A stretch of DNA of 64,000 nucleotides from Pseudomaricurvus alkylphenolicus. Lineage in GTDB: Bacteria; Pseudomonadota; Gammaproteobacteria; Pseudomonadales; Cellvibrionaceae. The stretch lies in contig NZ_JAAQPI010000004.1 in the NCBI RefSeq assembly GCF_011683955.1, positions 372,001 to 436,000 of the forward strand, read 5' to 3'. How positions within the stretch are numbered: position 1 is the first letter of the stretch; every line of letters begins with the position of its first letter. Below, piece after piece: positions 43,044-52,178 of this stretch. The notes under the pieces are model-generated. The model made no database searches. It had not been told where the DNA came from and worked only from the letters and a program-made list of their open reading frames with translations. The position numbers and the translations under genes are program-made.

Positions 43044-44000
43044 TTAGCTTTCCCACAGACCGGTACTCATGTACTTAAGCCCCGAATCGCACAACAGCAC
43101 CACGATGGTTTTTCCTTCCATCGGCCCCTTGAGCAACTGCAGGGCGGCAGCCACATTAGCCCCGGCCGAAAAGCCCGCGAATATGCCCTCTTCCGCAGCC
43201 AACCGCCGCGTCATTTGCATGGCCTCTTCGCCGCTGACTTGCAGATATTCATCGGCGTCTGTGTCGCGCAGAAAATCCAGGGAGCCCATGACATATCCAC
43301 CACCCTGGATGGGATGATCGGGACAACTGATGGATTCACCGGCCAGGGCGGCGGCGCCCTGAGGCTCGACGATGAAGCACTGGATACCCGCGTTCTTCTG
43401 CTTAAAGAAGCGGGTGCAGCCGCCAAAGGATCCGCCCGAACCGACAAAATCGCACCAGGCGTCAAACTGCCCTTCCGTTTGGCGCCAGATCTCCTCAGCG
43501 GTACCCTGAAAATGGGCATTGAGATTGCCGACGCGGTGAAACTGGTCGACGTAGAAAGCACTCAACTCCTGCGTCAGCCGCTCGGCTTCCAGGCGCACCA
43601 GCTCCAGGTCCTCACCGGTTACCTCGCCGGGCTTTGACCCCGGCGCCTGGTCCACCAGGTGCACCTGGGCCCCCAGGGCACTCATCATTATCGAGCGCTC
43701 GCGGGAATTGCCCTTGGAGATAACCGCTACAAAAGGGTGGCCGAGAATACTGCAGGCAATCGCCAGCCCGGTGCCCATATTGCCGCTGGTCAGCTCCACC
43801 ACCGTTTGCCCCGGTTGCAGGTCGCCGCTGTCGCGGGCCTCCTTCAGAATTTGCAGCGCCGCCCGGTCTTTCTTGGAGGCCCCGGGATTGTAGAACTCAC
43901 ACTTGGCGAGAACTCTGCCGCTCAGCCCCCGGGTCAGGCGATCAAGGGCCACCAGCGGCGTGTTACCGACGGTATCGAGTATAGAGTCACAGATATTCAT
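43044..44000 (-). CDS. Cysteine synthase-like PLP enzyme (fold type II)
   Basis: 318 residues. The PLP lysine lies in NPGASKKDRAAL and the substrate loop in ELTSGNMGTGLA; the phosphate-binding Gly/Ser loop is GSGGSFGG, as in O-acetylserine sulfhydrylases and cystathionine beta-synthase. Cysteine synthase has TSGNTG; the SGNMG form here occurs in family members with other beta-replacement or elimination reactions. Because it lies between a BKACE enzyme (7 nt) and a CocE hydrolase within a catabolic run, elimination from a substituted amino acid seems more likely than cysteine synthesis. Confidence 0.8.
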   Translation of the reverse strand: MNICDSILDTVGNTPLVALDRLTRGLSGRVLAKCEFYNPGASKKDRAALQILKEARDSGDLQPGQTVVELTSGNMGTGLAIACSILGHPFVAVISKGNSRERSIMMSALGAQVHLVDQAPGSKPGEVTGEDLELVRLEAERLTQELSAFYVDQFHRVGNLNAHFQGTAEEIWRQTEGQFDAWCDFVGSGGSFGGCTRFFKQKNAGIQCFIVEPQGAAALAGESISCPDHPIQGGGYVMGSLDFLRDTDADEYLQVSGEEAMQMTRRLAAEEGIFAGFSAGANVAAALQLLKGPMEGKTIVVLLCDSGLKYMSTGLWES

Positions 44001-44007
44001 GGGTTAT

Positions 44008-44892
44008 TTACACCGCGGCCGGTAAATTCAGGCTCTCCCTGGCATTGCCCACCGAGGATACATTACTGCCCATTTTTTCGATAATCTCCACGGCCCGCTC
44101 CACCAGCTGTGCATTGGTGGCGGGCACGCCTTTTTCAATATAGAGGTTATCTTCCAGACCCACCCGCACGTTGCCGCCCATCAATACGGACTGTGCCACC
44201 ATAGGCATTTGTTGCGCGCCAATGCCAAAGGCACCCCAGACACAATCCTGCGGCAGCATATCGGCCATGGCCACCAGACCACGAGTGGTCGCGGGCACAC
44301 CGTAAGGAATACCCATGCACAGCTGAATCAGAGGAGGCGCATCGAAAACCCCCTGTTTGATAAACGCCTGGGTGCGCCACAAGTCACCGATATCAAAACA
44401 TTCAATTTCCGGCTTCACCCCCATTCGCTGCAACGCCTTGGCCATAATCTCCACATGCTGGGGCAGATTACAGTAGGGCGTGTCATTGTAATTCATGATC
44501 GGCATATCGAGCGAACAGACGTCCGGTTTGGCAGCCTCGATGTGTTGCAATCGCTGTTCCGGCCCCCAGAAACGGGTTTTGTCCGGATTCAGCCGCGAGG
44601 GATTCTGCAGATCAAAGCTGACCAGTACTCCAATAGCGGTGGTCAGGTTGATAATAATGTCCGTCCCCTGGTCGCGAATGCGATTGACGACCTCAACAAA
44701 TCGCTCGGTGTCCCAGGATTCCAGCCCCGTTTCCGGATCACGCACATGCAGGTGCACCATGGTGGCCCCAGCGGCAGCGACATCGGCCACGTCCCGCGCG
44801 ATGTCTTCAGCGCTGACGGGAATATTGGGGTTTTTGCCGGTCGTGTCTGCACCGCCGGTAACGGCGCAGGTAATCAGTACATCTTTTTTCAC
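44008..44892 (-). CDS. Beta-keto acid cleavage enzyme (BKACE, DUF849)
   Basis: 294 residues from a GTG at 44892, with GAGG 7 nt upstream. The family uses Zn2+ and acetyl-CoA to split a beta-keto acid into acetoacetate and a new acyl-CoA. Zinc ligands lie in MVHLHVRD near residue 45, and LTTAIGV, LDMPIMNY and GLEDNLYIEKG are conserved positions. Known members act on 3-keto-5-aminohexanoate (lysine fermentation) or 3-dehydrocarnitine. Here it follows a serine hydrolase gene and precedes a PLP enzyme; a carnitine-dehydrogenase-like gene exists 30 kb away. Substrate undecided. Confidence 0.88.
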   Translation of the reverse strand: MKKDVLITCAVTGGADTTGKNPNIPVSAEDIARDVADVAAAGATMVHLHVRDPETGLESWDTERFVEVVNRIRDQGTDIIINLTTAIGVLVSFDLQNPSRLNPDKTRFWGPEQRLQHIEAAKPDVCSLDMPIMNYNDTPYCNLPQHVEIMAKALQRMGVKPEIECFDIGDLWRTQAFIKQGVFDAPPLIQLCMGIPYGVPATTRGLVAMADMLPQDCVWGAFGIGAQQMPMVAQSVLMGGNVRVGLEDNLYIEKGVPATNAQLVERAVEIIEKMGSNVSSVGNARESLNLPAAV

Positions 44893-44924
44893 AAATAATC
44901 CTCAGGTATTCGGTGAGTCGAATG

Positions 44925-46838
44925 TCAAACCAGATTCCAACCCAGCAAGTTGATTTGCCACAGAACCGGCAAGAGTGCCGCACCAGACAGCGACAGCACC
45001 ACGAAATGAACCGCCGCAAACGTAGAGCGCCAACCCTGCCCCCAGCGGTCCGTTTTGAAGATACGCGCACCGAAGTACAACTGCACAAAGAACAAAACCA
45101 GGAAAATATTGGCCGCCATTGCCATCAGCGCGTAGCGATGGGACTGGCCGGAAATATGGTAGTACCCCAGCCCTCCCTCGCCATGTCCCACCAGGAACAG
45201 CAGAGGCAATGAAATAATCAGCACACCACCAGCCGCGCTCATATATTTGACCAGACGGGTGCGGCGGTTAAGCCCGGGCCAGAGTAAAGCAATCACTGCG
45301 GTCAGCATGACAAAGAATGCATACTTGGCAATAGGCATCCAGACCATAGGCGTCGCCAGTGGGGTGGTTTTACTGAAGGTCGCCAGTCCAATCTGCGGCG
45401 TCATGCGAATAACATTGCCTTGTTCATCGCGACTAAAACCATATAACTCGGACATAAAGGGATTGTTGGACACATAGCCCTCTTTCCAGAAGGTATCCGG
45501 GGCAATGCTGCGATAGCCGCTTACCCCCGCTATGGTCAAAGAGCCATCCCCGGCCTGTTCCACTGCGGCCACATCACCGCCCATAAAAGAGAGAATGGAT
45601 TCCAGCGTACTGATATTGCGATTCTCATTGCGGTACAAACCCACGTAATCGGAGAGATTTGCTGAGGTCTGTTGGTATTCGAAACGGCGTTCACCCAATA
45701 ATGCCGTCGACACTTGAGTATTGACCTCGAAAGGGGTCAGGCTGGGTGACCCTGAGCCGACAATTCCAACGTAGAATCCAAGGTTGGAATCCGGCATCAA
45801 TACCATCAGCGAGTTGTGACCAGGCCAGCTGCCGCCGTGCTCCACACGACGTTCACCGTTCCAGACGTTGGTCCAGAACTTCATACCGATACCGCTGATT
45901 CCCTCAAAGGGGTGGTTTGAAAAGCTGCGGCCATGTAATAACTTGAAGGTTTCCTCTGACAGAATGTTATCGGAACCATTTCGACCTTCTGCAATTTGGA
46001 ACTGCATATAGCGAGCAATGTCATTAGGCGTAATCCCCATACCACCAATCGGACCGGCAAATGGGTGGAAGGGCAGCCACTTCATAGGTGTCGTGCCTTC
46101 CGGCTTGACCTTGAGAGCTCTCATCACATTGTCCGATTGTTGCAGACCGTTTTCAAAACCTGCACTGGTGATGCCCAATGGGCTCAGGATCTTTTCGTTG
46201 AGGTAATCTTCCGTTGATTGCCCGGAAACGTCCTCGACAATAAAACCCAGCGCTCCGGTAGAGAAATTGGAATAACTCACCAGCTCTCCCGGCTCGCGAA
46301 CGAGCGCAGGGAGCATTTTTTCCGCTTCGGTGGCGGGCACCAGCTCCGGCTGAGAATCAAAGGTACCCAACCGGGCGTTCTTCTGTTCGTAACCTGCTGA
46401 ATGCGTCAGCAGATGGCGAACCAGAATCGGCCTGCCTTGGTAATCCTCAAGCTTGATTCGCTTTAAATACTTGTTGGCCGGATCATCCAGCGAAGTGATC
46501 AACCCATCCTGGTAAAGTTTGGCGATGGCCGTGGCGGTGAAAGTCTTTGTCATCGACCCAATCAGAAACCGCGTGTGATCGGGATCGATCTGCGCGCCTT
46601 TCTCGTCGGCAACTCCCCAGGTTTTCTGAATGACAACCTCATTGTCCTTAACCACCTGAAACACCAAACCGGAAAACCGGTGTTCCTGATAGGCCTGACC
46701 AAAGTAGTCATCCGCCCAGCGAGACATCTGATTCACATCCAGCTCGACCGCTCTCACACTGCTGCCCAACAGCAGAACCGAAACAGCGATAAAGGCGGTA
46801 AACAGGAAGGATGGTTTTCGTACAAACATAAGCATCAT
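44925..46838 (-). CDS. S12 serine hydrolase with membrane tail (paralogue)
   Basis: 637 residues, nearly the same length as the enzyme at 28.8 kb. After a signal peptide (SFLFTAFIAVSVLLLGSSVRA) the catalytic motifs are SMTK near residue 95, YSNFS near 190 and EHGGSWPGH near 320. Four hydrophobic helices make up the last 130 residues, ending INLLGWNLV, which resembles the other copy (NALGWNFP). The first three Met codons (46838, 46835, 46829) are all possible starts. It is the second gene after the TonB receptor, so it likely acts on the imported compound in the periplasm. Confidence 0.82.
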   Translation of the reverse strand: MMLMFVRKPSFLFTAFIAVSVLLLGSSVRAVELDVNQMSRWADDYFGQAYQEHRFSGLVFQVVKDNEVVIQKTWGVADEKGAQIDPDHTRFLIGSMTKTFTATAIAKLYQDGLITSLDDPANKYLKRIKLEDYQGRPILVRHLLTHSAGYEQKNARLGTFDSQPELVPATEAEKMLPALVREPGELVSYSNFSTGALGFIVEDVSGQSTEDYLNEKILSPLGITSAGFENGLQQSDNVMRALKVKPEGTTPMKWLPFHPFAGPIGGMGITPNDIARYMQFQIAEGRNGSDNILSEETFKLLHGRSFSNHPFEGISGIGMKFWTNVWNGERRVEHGGSWPGHNSLMVLMPDSNLGFYVGIVGSGSPSLTPFEVNTQVSTALLGERRFEYQQTSANLSDYVGLYRNENRNISTLESILSFMGGDVAAVEQAGDGSLTIAGVSGYRSIAPDTFWKEGYVSNNPFMSELYGFSRDEQGNVIRMTPQIGLATFSKTTPLATPMVWMPIAKYAFFVMLTAVIALLWPGLNRRTRLVKYMSAAGGVLIISLPLLFLVGHGEGGLGYYHISGQSHRYALMAMAANIFLVLFFVQLYFGARIFKTDRWGQGWRSTFAAVHFVVLSLSGAALLPVLWQINLLGWNLV

Positions 46839-46864
46839 CTCGGATTGATCACTCGCTGTGGAGC

Positions 46865-48991
46865 TTAAAAATTCACTCTCAGGTCCATGCCATAGGATTC
46901 AGGCGCATTCACCAGATTCGGGAATTGGTAAACGGTCTCGTCGGTGACATTGCGCCCCCACAAGTAAACCGCCCAACGTCCGTCGGTGGCTTCCACCCCG
47001 GCGCGAATATTGGCGATGGTGTGGGACTCCTGCTCCAGGGTATTGGTCTGGCCGATGTAATTGTCGCCCTTGTAGTTGGCATCGATGCGCATCATGCCAT
47101 CGAGACCATCAGACACCGCAAAGTTAAACTGCGCGGCCAGAGAGCCACTCCACTCCGGCGCGCGGGCCAGTTGATTGCCTTCCAGACTGGTGCCACCCAG
47201 GGGATCGTCGAACTCCGTAAACTCGGTATCCAGGTAACCAAGGGCTGCTTCCAGGCGCAGCCACTCGGTGGCCAGCGCCACCAATTCCAGCTCCACACCT
47301 TTGATCTCTGCTTCGCCGGCGTTGGCGATGGTGGTCACCGGTAAGGTCACACCACCGATCACAGCGTCACCCTGGATTTGCTCCTGCTTGTCGGTGTAAT
47401 CCATCATAAACACCGAACCGTTAAAGCGAACACGGTCGCCGATGTCCGACTTGAAACCGATCTCATAGTTATCCATCAACTCGGAATCAAACAGGAAATC
47501 AGACAAGTCGAGCGTGGACTGGCCGAACGCCGTTGCTATGGGCGCACCGCCAGTTAAGGCAGAGATGTTGGCGAATCCGCCGGCCTTGAATCCATGAGCA
47601 TATTTGGCGTAAATCAGCCAATCGTTATTGGGGCGATAATTCAGGGTAATATCCCCGGACCAACGCTCTTCTGAAAGGTCTTCCGTCGAAGAAATCTGAC
47701 CGGGAGGAAATACCTCGACAAAGGTCGCGTCAAGGTCAAAATCCTTTTCTTCCTCCGTGTATCTAAGACCAAGAGCGAGTTCCAGGGTGTCCGTCACATC
47801 GACATTCATGGTGCCGAACAGCGCCAGGCTGTCGGTTTCGATCTCGGTGACGGAGGTACCGGAGGGATCTCCAAAGTCATCACCAAACCAAAAATCGACT
47901 GGATTCTCCACCTCTTCGTGAAGGTAGAAGAAGCCCGCAATAAAGTTGACCCGTCCCTCATAGTTGGACGTTAAACGAACCTCCTGGGTAAACGCGCTGA
48001 CGTCTTCGGTGAACATGGTGACAATGCCTTCGGCCGGCGAGAAGTCCTGATCGTAGAAAGCCGTGGATTCGAAGGCCTGATAGGCGCTGAGAGACGTCAG
48101 CGTCAAGGCTTCAAAGTCGATATCCGCTCTTATCGACACCAGGCTTGAATCGCGTACGCTGCTGTTGCGGGGGCCAACACTGACGGAGCGATCCATTGAG
48201 TCGCCATCGACATCCTGGGTTTGATCGCCCGTACCTTCAAAGTCCGAGTACTCGGCGGTGTATAACAGACGTATATCTTCGTTGACCTGCTGCAGTAGAT
48301 GACCTCGAACCGCGGAGTATTCCTGGCCGAAAAGGTCTTCGCCGTTGCGGTTTTCCAGCCAACCATCCTGCTCCTTATAAACCATCGCCAGACGGCCAGA
48401 GAGGGAACCTTCAACCAGTTCACCGGCGACCGACGCTCTGGCTTGAATCAGATCGCGACTGCCGAGGGAAAGCTCTGCATTGATTTGCGTTTCCTCAGTC
48501 GGTTTTTGGGTAGTCACCGAGAACAGACCACCAACGGTATTCTTACCAAATAGGGTGCCCTGTGGACCACGAAGCACTTCGATGCGCTCCAAATCATAAA
48601 TTGCCGACCCATAAGCTGAGGGCCGCAGACGAGGAACTTCGTCAATATACACCGTTACGGCTGGCTCAAAGCCGACACCGTTGCCGATATTATTAACGCC
48701 TCGAACGCTGATCGCCGGGCTCTGTTGCGATGGTGACTCGTAAGAAACATTGGCAACCGACTGAAAGACTTCTTCAAAATCGGAGATGCCTTGATTTTGC
48801 AGTGTTTCAGCAGAAATCACAGAAATGGAACCCGCCACATCCTGAACAGACTCACTGCGTTTGGTTGCTGTGACGATAATTTCCTCAAGCAGAAATTCGT
48901 CTTCGTCCCCGAGTACTGCAGTTGATCCCCCTCCGAGGCATATAACAGCTAGTGCTGAGCTCAACAGCTTTTTATGCACAATTCTTTTCAT
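46865..48991 (-). CDS. TonB-dependent outer-membrane receptor (second catabolic run)
   Basis: 708 residues from the ATG at 48991, which has the excellent site GGAGGAATT directly upstream; open frame continues 43 codons further but without a start signal. Signal peptide KKLLSSALAVICLGGGSTAVLG, then the plug start LLEEIIVTATKRSESVQDVAG, VTVYIDEVPR and IEVLRGPQGTLFGKNTVGGL; the barrel ends SYGMDLRVNF. It heads a run with a serine hydrolase, BKACE, a PLP enzyme and an S15 hydrolase, and is divergent from a GntR gene across a region with multiple operator-like sites, implying regulated uptake of a specific compound. Confidence 0.9.
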   Translation of the reverse strand: MKRIVHKKLLSSALAVICLGGGSTAVLGDEDEFLLEEIIVTATKRSESVQDVAGSISVISAETLQNQGISDFEEVFQSVANVSYESPSQQSPAISVRGVNNIGNGVGFEPAVTVYIDEVPRLRPSAYGSAIYDLERIEVLRGPQGTLFGKNTVGGLFSVTTQKPTEETQINAELSLGSRDLIQARASVAGELVEGSLSGRLAMVYKEQDGWLENRNGEDLFGQEYSAVRGHLLQQVNEDIRLLYTAEYSDFEGTGDQTQDVDGDSMDRSVSVGPRNSSVRDSSLVSIRADIDFEALTLTSLSAYQAFESTAFYDQDFSPAEGIVTMFTEDVSAFTQEVRLTSNYEGRVNFIAGFFYLHEEVENPVDFWFGDDFGDPSGTSVTEIETDSLALFGTMNVDVTDTLELALGLRYTEEEKDFDLDATFVEVFPPGQISSTEDLSEERWSGDITLNYRPNNDWLIYAKYAHGFKAGGFANISALTGGAPIATAFGQSTLDLSDFLFDSELMDNYEIGFKSDIGDRVRFNGSVFMMDYTDKQEQIQGDAVIGGVTLPVTTIANAGEAEIKGVELELVALATEWLRLEAALGYLDTEFTEFDDPLGGTSLEGNQLARAPEWSGSLAAQFNFAVSDGLDGMMRIDANYKGDNYIGQTNTLEQESHTIANIRAGVEATDGRWAVYLWGRNVTDETVYQFPNLVNAPESYGMDLRVNF

Positions 48992-49121
48992 AATTCCTCC
49001 CCTGGCGCCCGGCCGCTGACCTCTGGGCCAATAAAACCGGACTGTTATATAAACATTGTAGGCGCCGGCGCGAACAAGACAGCTGAACGGCGCATCGTCA
49101 AAAGATACTCCATAAACCATG

Positions 49122-49196
49122 TGTGATCAAATTCTTTTGATCACAAATCTATAAATATCATCCAGAGCTTGTAGTGATATGAAATTTGTGATCAAA
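49122..49196. promoter_or_regulatory. Cluster of TGTGATCA operator half-sites between TonB receptor and GntR genes
   Basis: TGTGATCAAA (49122-49131) and TTTGATCACA (49136-49145) form a perfect inverted pair, each containing the TGATCA core; a third site TTTGTGATCAAA lies at 49185-49196. All match the palindromes in the uronate and aminotransferase promoters. Position between two divergent genes suggests autoregulation of the GntR gene and control of the receptor run. Confidence 0.65.
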
Positions 49197-49230
49197 TATC
49201 ACTCAAGTAAAAAACGGCACAAGACGTACC

Positions 49231-49899
49231 ATGCTGGAAAAGATTGAAAACAAGAGCTTGCAGAAACAGGTATACGACCGACTCAAAGAGGCCCTTACCT
49301 GTGGAGAGTTCGAACCGGGGCAGGCGATGGTTATACGCAACTTGGCGGACAAACTGGGCTGCAGCCCCATGCCTGTGCGCCAGAGCCTGCAGAGGCTGGT
49401 CTCCGAGCATGCTCTCACCGCCAAGGACTCGGCGCGCTCCACCATCCGCGTACCCTGTATTTCGCCAGAGGCTTACGAGGACATAAAGAGCGTACGCAAG
49501 ATTCTGGAACCGGCCGCCGCCGCCCGTGCGGCTGAGCGATCCACCCCCGAACTGGTCAGAGAGTTACACGCTCTGGACAAAAAGATGAAGCAGGCAATCG
49601 AGGCGGGAGACGCGCAACAAGCTGCCAAGACCAATCGGGCTTTCCACTTTGCGATTTACCAGGCAGCGGATTCACTGACCCTGCTGCGCTCAATCGAATC
49701 CCTGTGGTTGCAGTCCGGGCCCTATTTTCGCATTTTAATTGGCCGCTACTTTCCCGGTGGGACGAGTGGCCATGGTACCAGTCTCAATCACAACTCCCAT
49801 GGTTCCATTATCGACGCAATAGAAAATCGTGACCCCGAGGCGGCCTATAAGGCCCTGAGTGACGATATTCATATTGCCGCCAAATACTACATTGTCTAG
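49231..49899 (+). CDS. GntR/FCD family transcriptional regulator (copy 2)
   Basis: 222 residues, a close paralogue of the protein encoded at 40 kb: MLEKIENKSLQKQVYDRLKE at the start, recognition region LGCSPMPVRQSLQRLVSEHAL, and FCD domain with NRAFHFAIYQAADS and SLWLQSGPYFR. The ligand pocket region (about 175-195) differs from copy 1 by an insertion rich in Gly/His, so the two may sense different molecules while binding the same DNA. It is divergent from the TonB receptor and is preceded by three operator-like sites. Confidence 0.9.
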   Translation: MLEKIENKSLQKQVYDRLKEALTCGEFEPGQAMVIRNLADKLGCSPMPVRQSLQRLVSEHALTAKDSARSTIRVPCISPEAYEDIKSVRKILEPAAAARAAERSTPELVRELHALDKKMKQAIEAGDAQQAAKTNRAFHFAIYQAADSLTLLRSIESLWLQSGPYFRILIGRYFPGGTSGHGTSLNHNSHGSIIDAIENRDPEAAYKALSDDIHIAAKYYIV

Positions 49900-49904
49900 T
49901 GTAG

Positions 49905-50840
49905 TTAATCCGGTGGCGGGGTCTGAAAAATCGGGACCAGAAGCGTGACAAAGGTAAGCATCAGTAGTGCATAACCCGCCAGATTCGTCCACGCCCTGTG
50001 CTCCGCGTGCCTGAGGGTTAAACTCCCTGTCGAGGAATCTGCCAAAAACGCTTTTATCGTTTCACGATCTGCAGCCAGCCCGTCTCTGCTATCGCGCCAT
50101 AACGGTAACCCCGAAGGCCCCTGGTCGCAAACCAACTCCAAGCTCGCTGTCGCTGTGGTAGTACTTTGTACGTCTTGTAGCGGAATACGTTTGAACGTGA
50201 AAATGTCAAAAAGCATGTGATGACGAACATAACCGCTGACTTCGTTGCCCGCCCTTTGCAGTTCCAGAGTCTTGTGAGGCTGGTTAGACATAAACAGAAT
50301 GGCCGGCCAGATAAACCAGGCCAGACAAAAGGCCAGTCGATAAGCCATGGGGCCCACCTGATACATACCGACTGACAAGATGACAAATCCAGCAATGGAA
50401 ATCCCATAACCAATCATCGAAAGACCGGTGACCTGCTCAGCCGGCAGCTCAATATTAAGCCGTTCCTTGCTCTCATCAGCGATGAACTTTTTTATTGCAT
50501 CAACCGCTATGCTCGCGTCATTCCCCTCTATGGCGCCACTGCTGACTTTGGCATCTCCGGATTCCGCGTGAATTTGCACATTTGAAAGTCGACCATGGCG
50601 AATTCTGTCGGCACCGGTGACGCCATTATAATTCTGTCGGTTGTTTTCGAATAACCCCCACAAGGTCGTCCGAAAAGCCGAAGCCGTCACATAGCCGGTA
50701 TGCCCCCGGTGCAGGCTTAACATGGTCGTCGAATGAAAAAAGTGCAGAACATATAGGGCGATAACCAAGACTATGGTCGCCACCACCACGGTTTGAAGTA
50801 CGGAATAAACCGTAGATACCAGTTTTACTTCTTCTTCCAT
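49905..50840 (-). CDS. Membrane protein of unknown function
   Basis: 311 residues, no family recognised. One hydrophobic helix near the N-terminus (VVVATIVLVIALYVLHFF), two or three around residues 160-215 (MIGYGISIAGFVILSVGMY, LAFCLAWFIWPAILFM) and one at the C-terminus (LLMLTFVTLLVPIF) suggest a membrane protein with two soluble segments. It ends 5 nt from the convergent GntR gene and follows the DUF3592 gene by 14 nt, so these two membrane proteins are cotranscribed. Confidence 0.6.
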   Translation of the reverse strand: MEEEVKLVSTVYSVLQTVVVATIVLVIALYVLHFFHSTTMLSLHRGHTGYVTASAFRTTLWGLFENNRQNYNGVTGADRIRHGRLSNVQIHAESGDAKVSSGAIEGNDASIAVDAIKKFIADESKERLNIELPAEQVTGLSMIGYGISIAGFVILSVGMYQVGPMAYRLAFCLAWFIWPAILFMSNQPHKTLELQRAGNEVSGYVRHHMLFDIFTFKRIPLQDVQSTTTATASLELVCDQGPSGLPLWRDSRDGLAADRETIKAFLADSSTGSLTLRHAEHRAWTNLAGYALLMLTFVTLLVPIFQTPPPD

Positions 50841-50854
50841 GCTTGCCTACTCCA

Positions 50855-52126
50855 TCACGAACCACCAAAAATCGCATTCATGGCAATGGTTGCCAAGATT
50901 GCCACTATCGGCAGAGCAAAAAGAATTATCAGTAACCAAAGGCCATACTTTGCCAAGGAGCTCCAGATTTCCTGCGGCGACGGCATAGCGGCGTAAGCCA
51001 CATAGGGATTTTCCGGGTCATAGCGAATCTCATGTTCAGACCCTATCGGATAGCGGTCCAATACACCTTTCATTTCTTCCGTGACTCTATCAGAGGTATC
51101 CGGAGACTTCTCTAACAGCCCGGTTTCGTAATGTTGACCATCAACCTTGTAGCTGAATTTTACTTCGGGCCAATAGCTGTAAAAAGCGGGAGTTTTTTCG
51201 CCTGCAGGGTGATAGGTCTTACGTACTTCACTGACAATCACCGTTGCGGATACAGGTATAAAGGACTGGTGAAAACGCCCGGCCAAAGACGCTGACGAGG
51301 CGGCCCACCAAATTGGAAACACGACCAATATCAGCAATAGGACACCGACAAACGTTGTAAATCCTATCGTTGCCCAGTGATCCGCAGACACGCTGCCAAA
51401 AACCGGTTCCAGTCGAAGTGCGATTGCTGGAAGCACGCTGCTTTTCAGCCAGGGCCAAAACAGAGGCAGTCCGGAAATCACCAAATACCCCGCTGAAAGC
51501 AGTGCCGCCGACAACGCAAACGGACCTCGAAGCAGCGCGTAATGAACGATACACAGCGAACCGGCAGCCAGGCAAAGCAGACTGTATGGTGTCAGGTCGA
51601 CGGGAAAACTGCCGCGGCCGACGATTGACGCCAGAGAGAAAATCCACAGGCTGATCAGTATCAGCGCATAACCACCAAAACTGGGCGCACTGATAAGAAA
51701 GCTGTTTTCCGGTGCCGCCGGGTTGACGTAGGCAGTGACGGGCTGGTGAATAGGGTATTCATCCAGCAGGGCCTCGTTTGCCTGGCCCTGGTGAAAATAG
51801 GCGGTCCTGCTTTCGTACCATTGATTGTCAAATCGGTATTCGTAGACAAGCCAGTGTACATTGGTATCAATGGTATCAACGTCGACGGCATCCGCGTTTC
51901 TGGATTCGGCATGTTCCCTAAGTCCCTCGGTGACAGAATCCCCAAGAACATTGGCAACGGCGGGATTATCGATCGAACGGGTCTCGGCCTCGAACAAATG
52001 GGTTTTAATCGTTGCTGGCACGGGTTGCCAGTAGACATAGGCCGCCCGCTGGTTCTTGACGGCATTAATTCCTAGAGCGGCCCAGAGAATACCAAATATC
52101 AGTAGTACCAGTACCGCGCCATTCAT
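50855..52126 (-). CDS. DUF3592-type membrane protein with duplicated module
   Basis: 423 residues. Two copies of a module with a helix, a beta-rich soluble part and a closing helix: first about 1-170 (YRFDNQWYESRTAYFHQG, VTAYVNPAAPENSFLI), second about 270-420 (VKFSYKVDGQHYETG, EIRYDPENPYVAY). The tyrosine-rich VxYxPxxP pattern is typical of DUF3592. The function of this family is unknown. AAGGATGG precedes the ATG. First of a two-gene unit with the membrane protein downstream. Confidence 0.65.
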   Translation of the reverse strand: MNGAVLVLLIFGILWAALGINAVKNQRAAYVYWQPVPATIKTHLFEAETRSIDNPAVANVLGDSVTEGLREHAESRNADAVDVDTIDTNVHWLVYEYRFDNQWYESRTAYFHQGQANEALLDEYPIHQPVTAYVNPAAPENSFLISAPSFGGYALILISLWIFSLASIVGRGSFPVDLTPYSLLCLAAGSLCIVHYALLRGPFALSAALLSAGYLVISGLPLFWPWLKSSVLPAIALRLEPVFGSVSADHWATIGFTTFVGVLLLILVVFPIWWAASSASLAGRFHQSFIPVSATVIVSEVRKTYHPAGEKTPAFYSYWPEVKFSYKVDGQHYETGLLEKSPDTSDRVTEEMKGVLDRYPIGSEHEIRYDPENPYVAYAAMPSPQEIWSSLAKYGLWLLIILFALPIVAILATIAMNAIFGGS

Positions 52127-52178
52127 GAACCATCCTTTCTACGAGGCATCCCGGATTATGTCTTGTCTCGAATGACCG

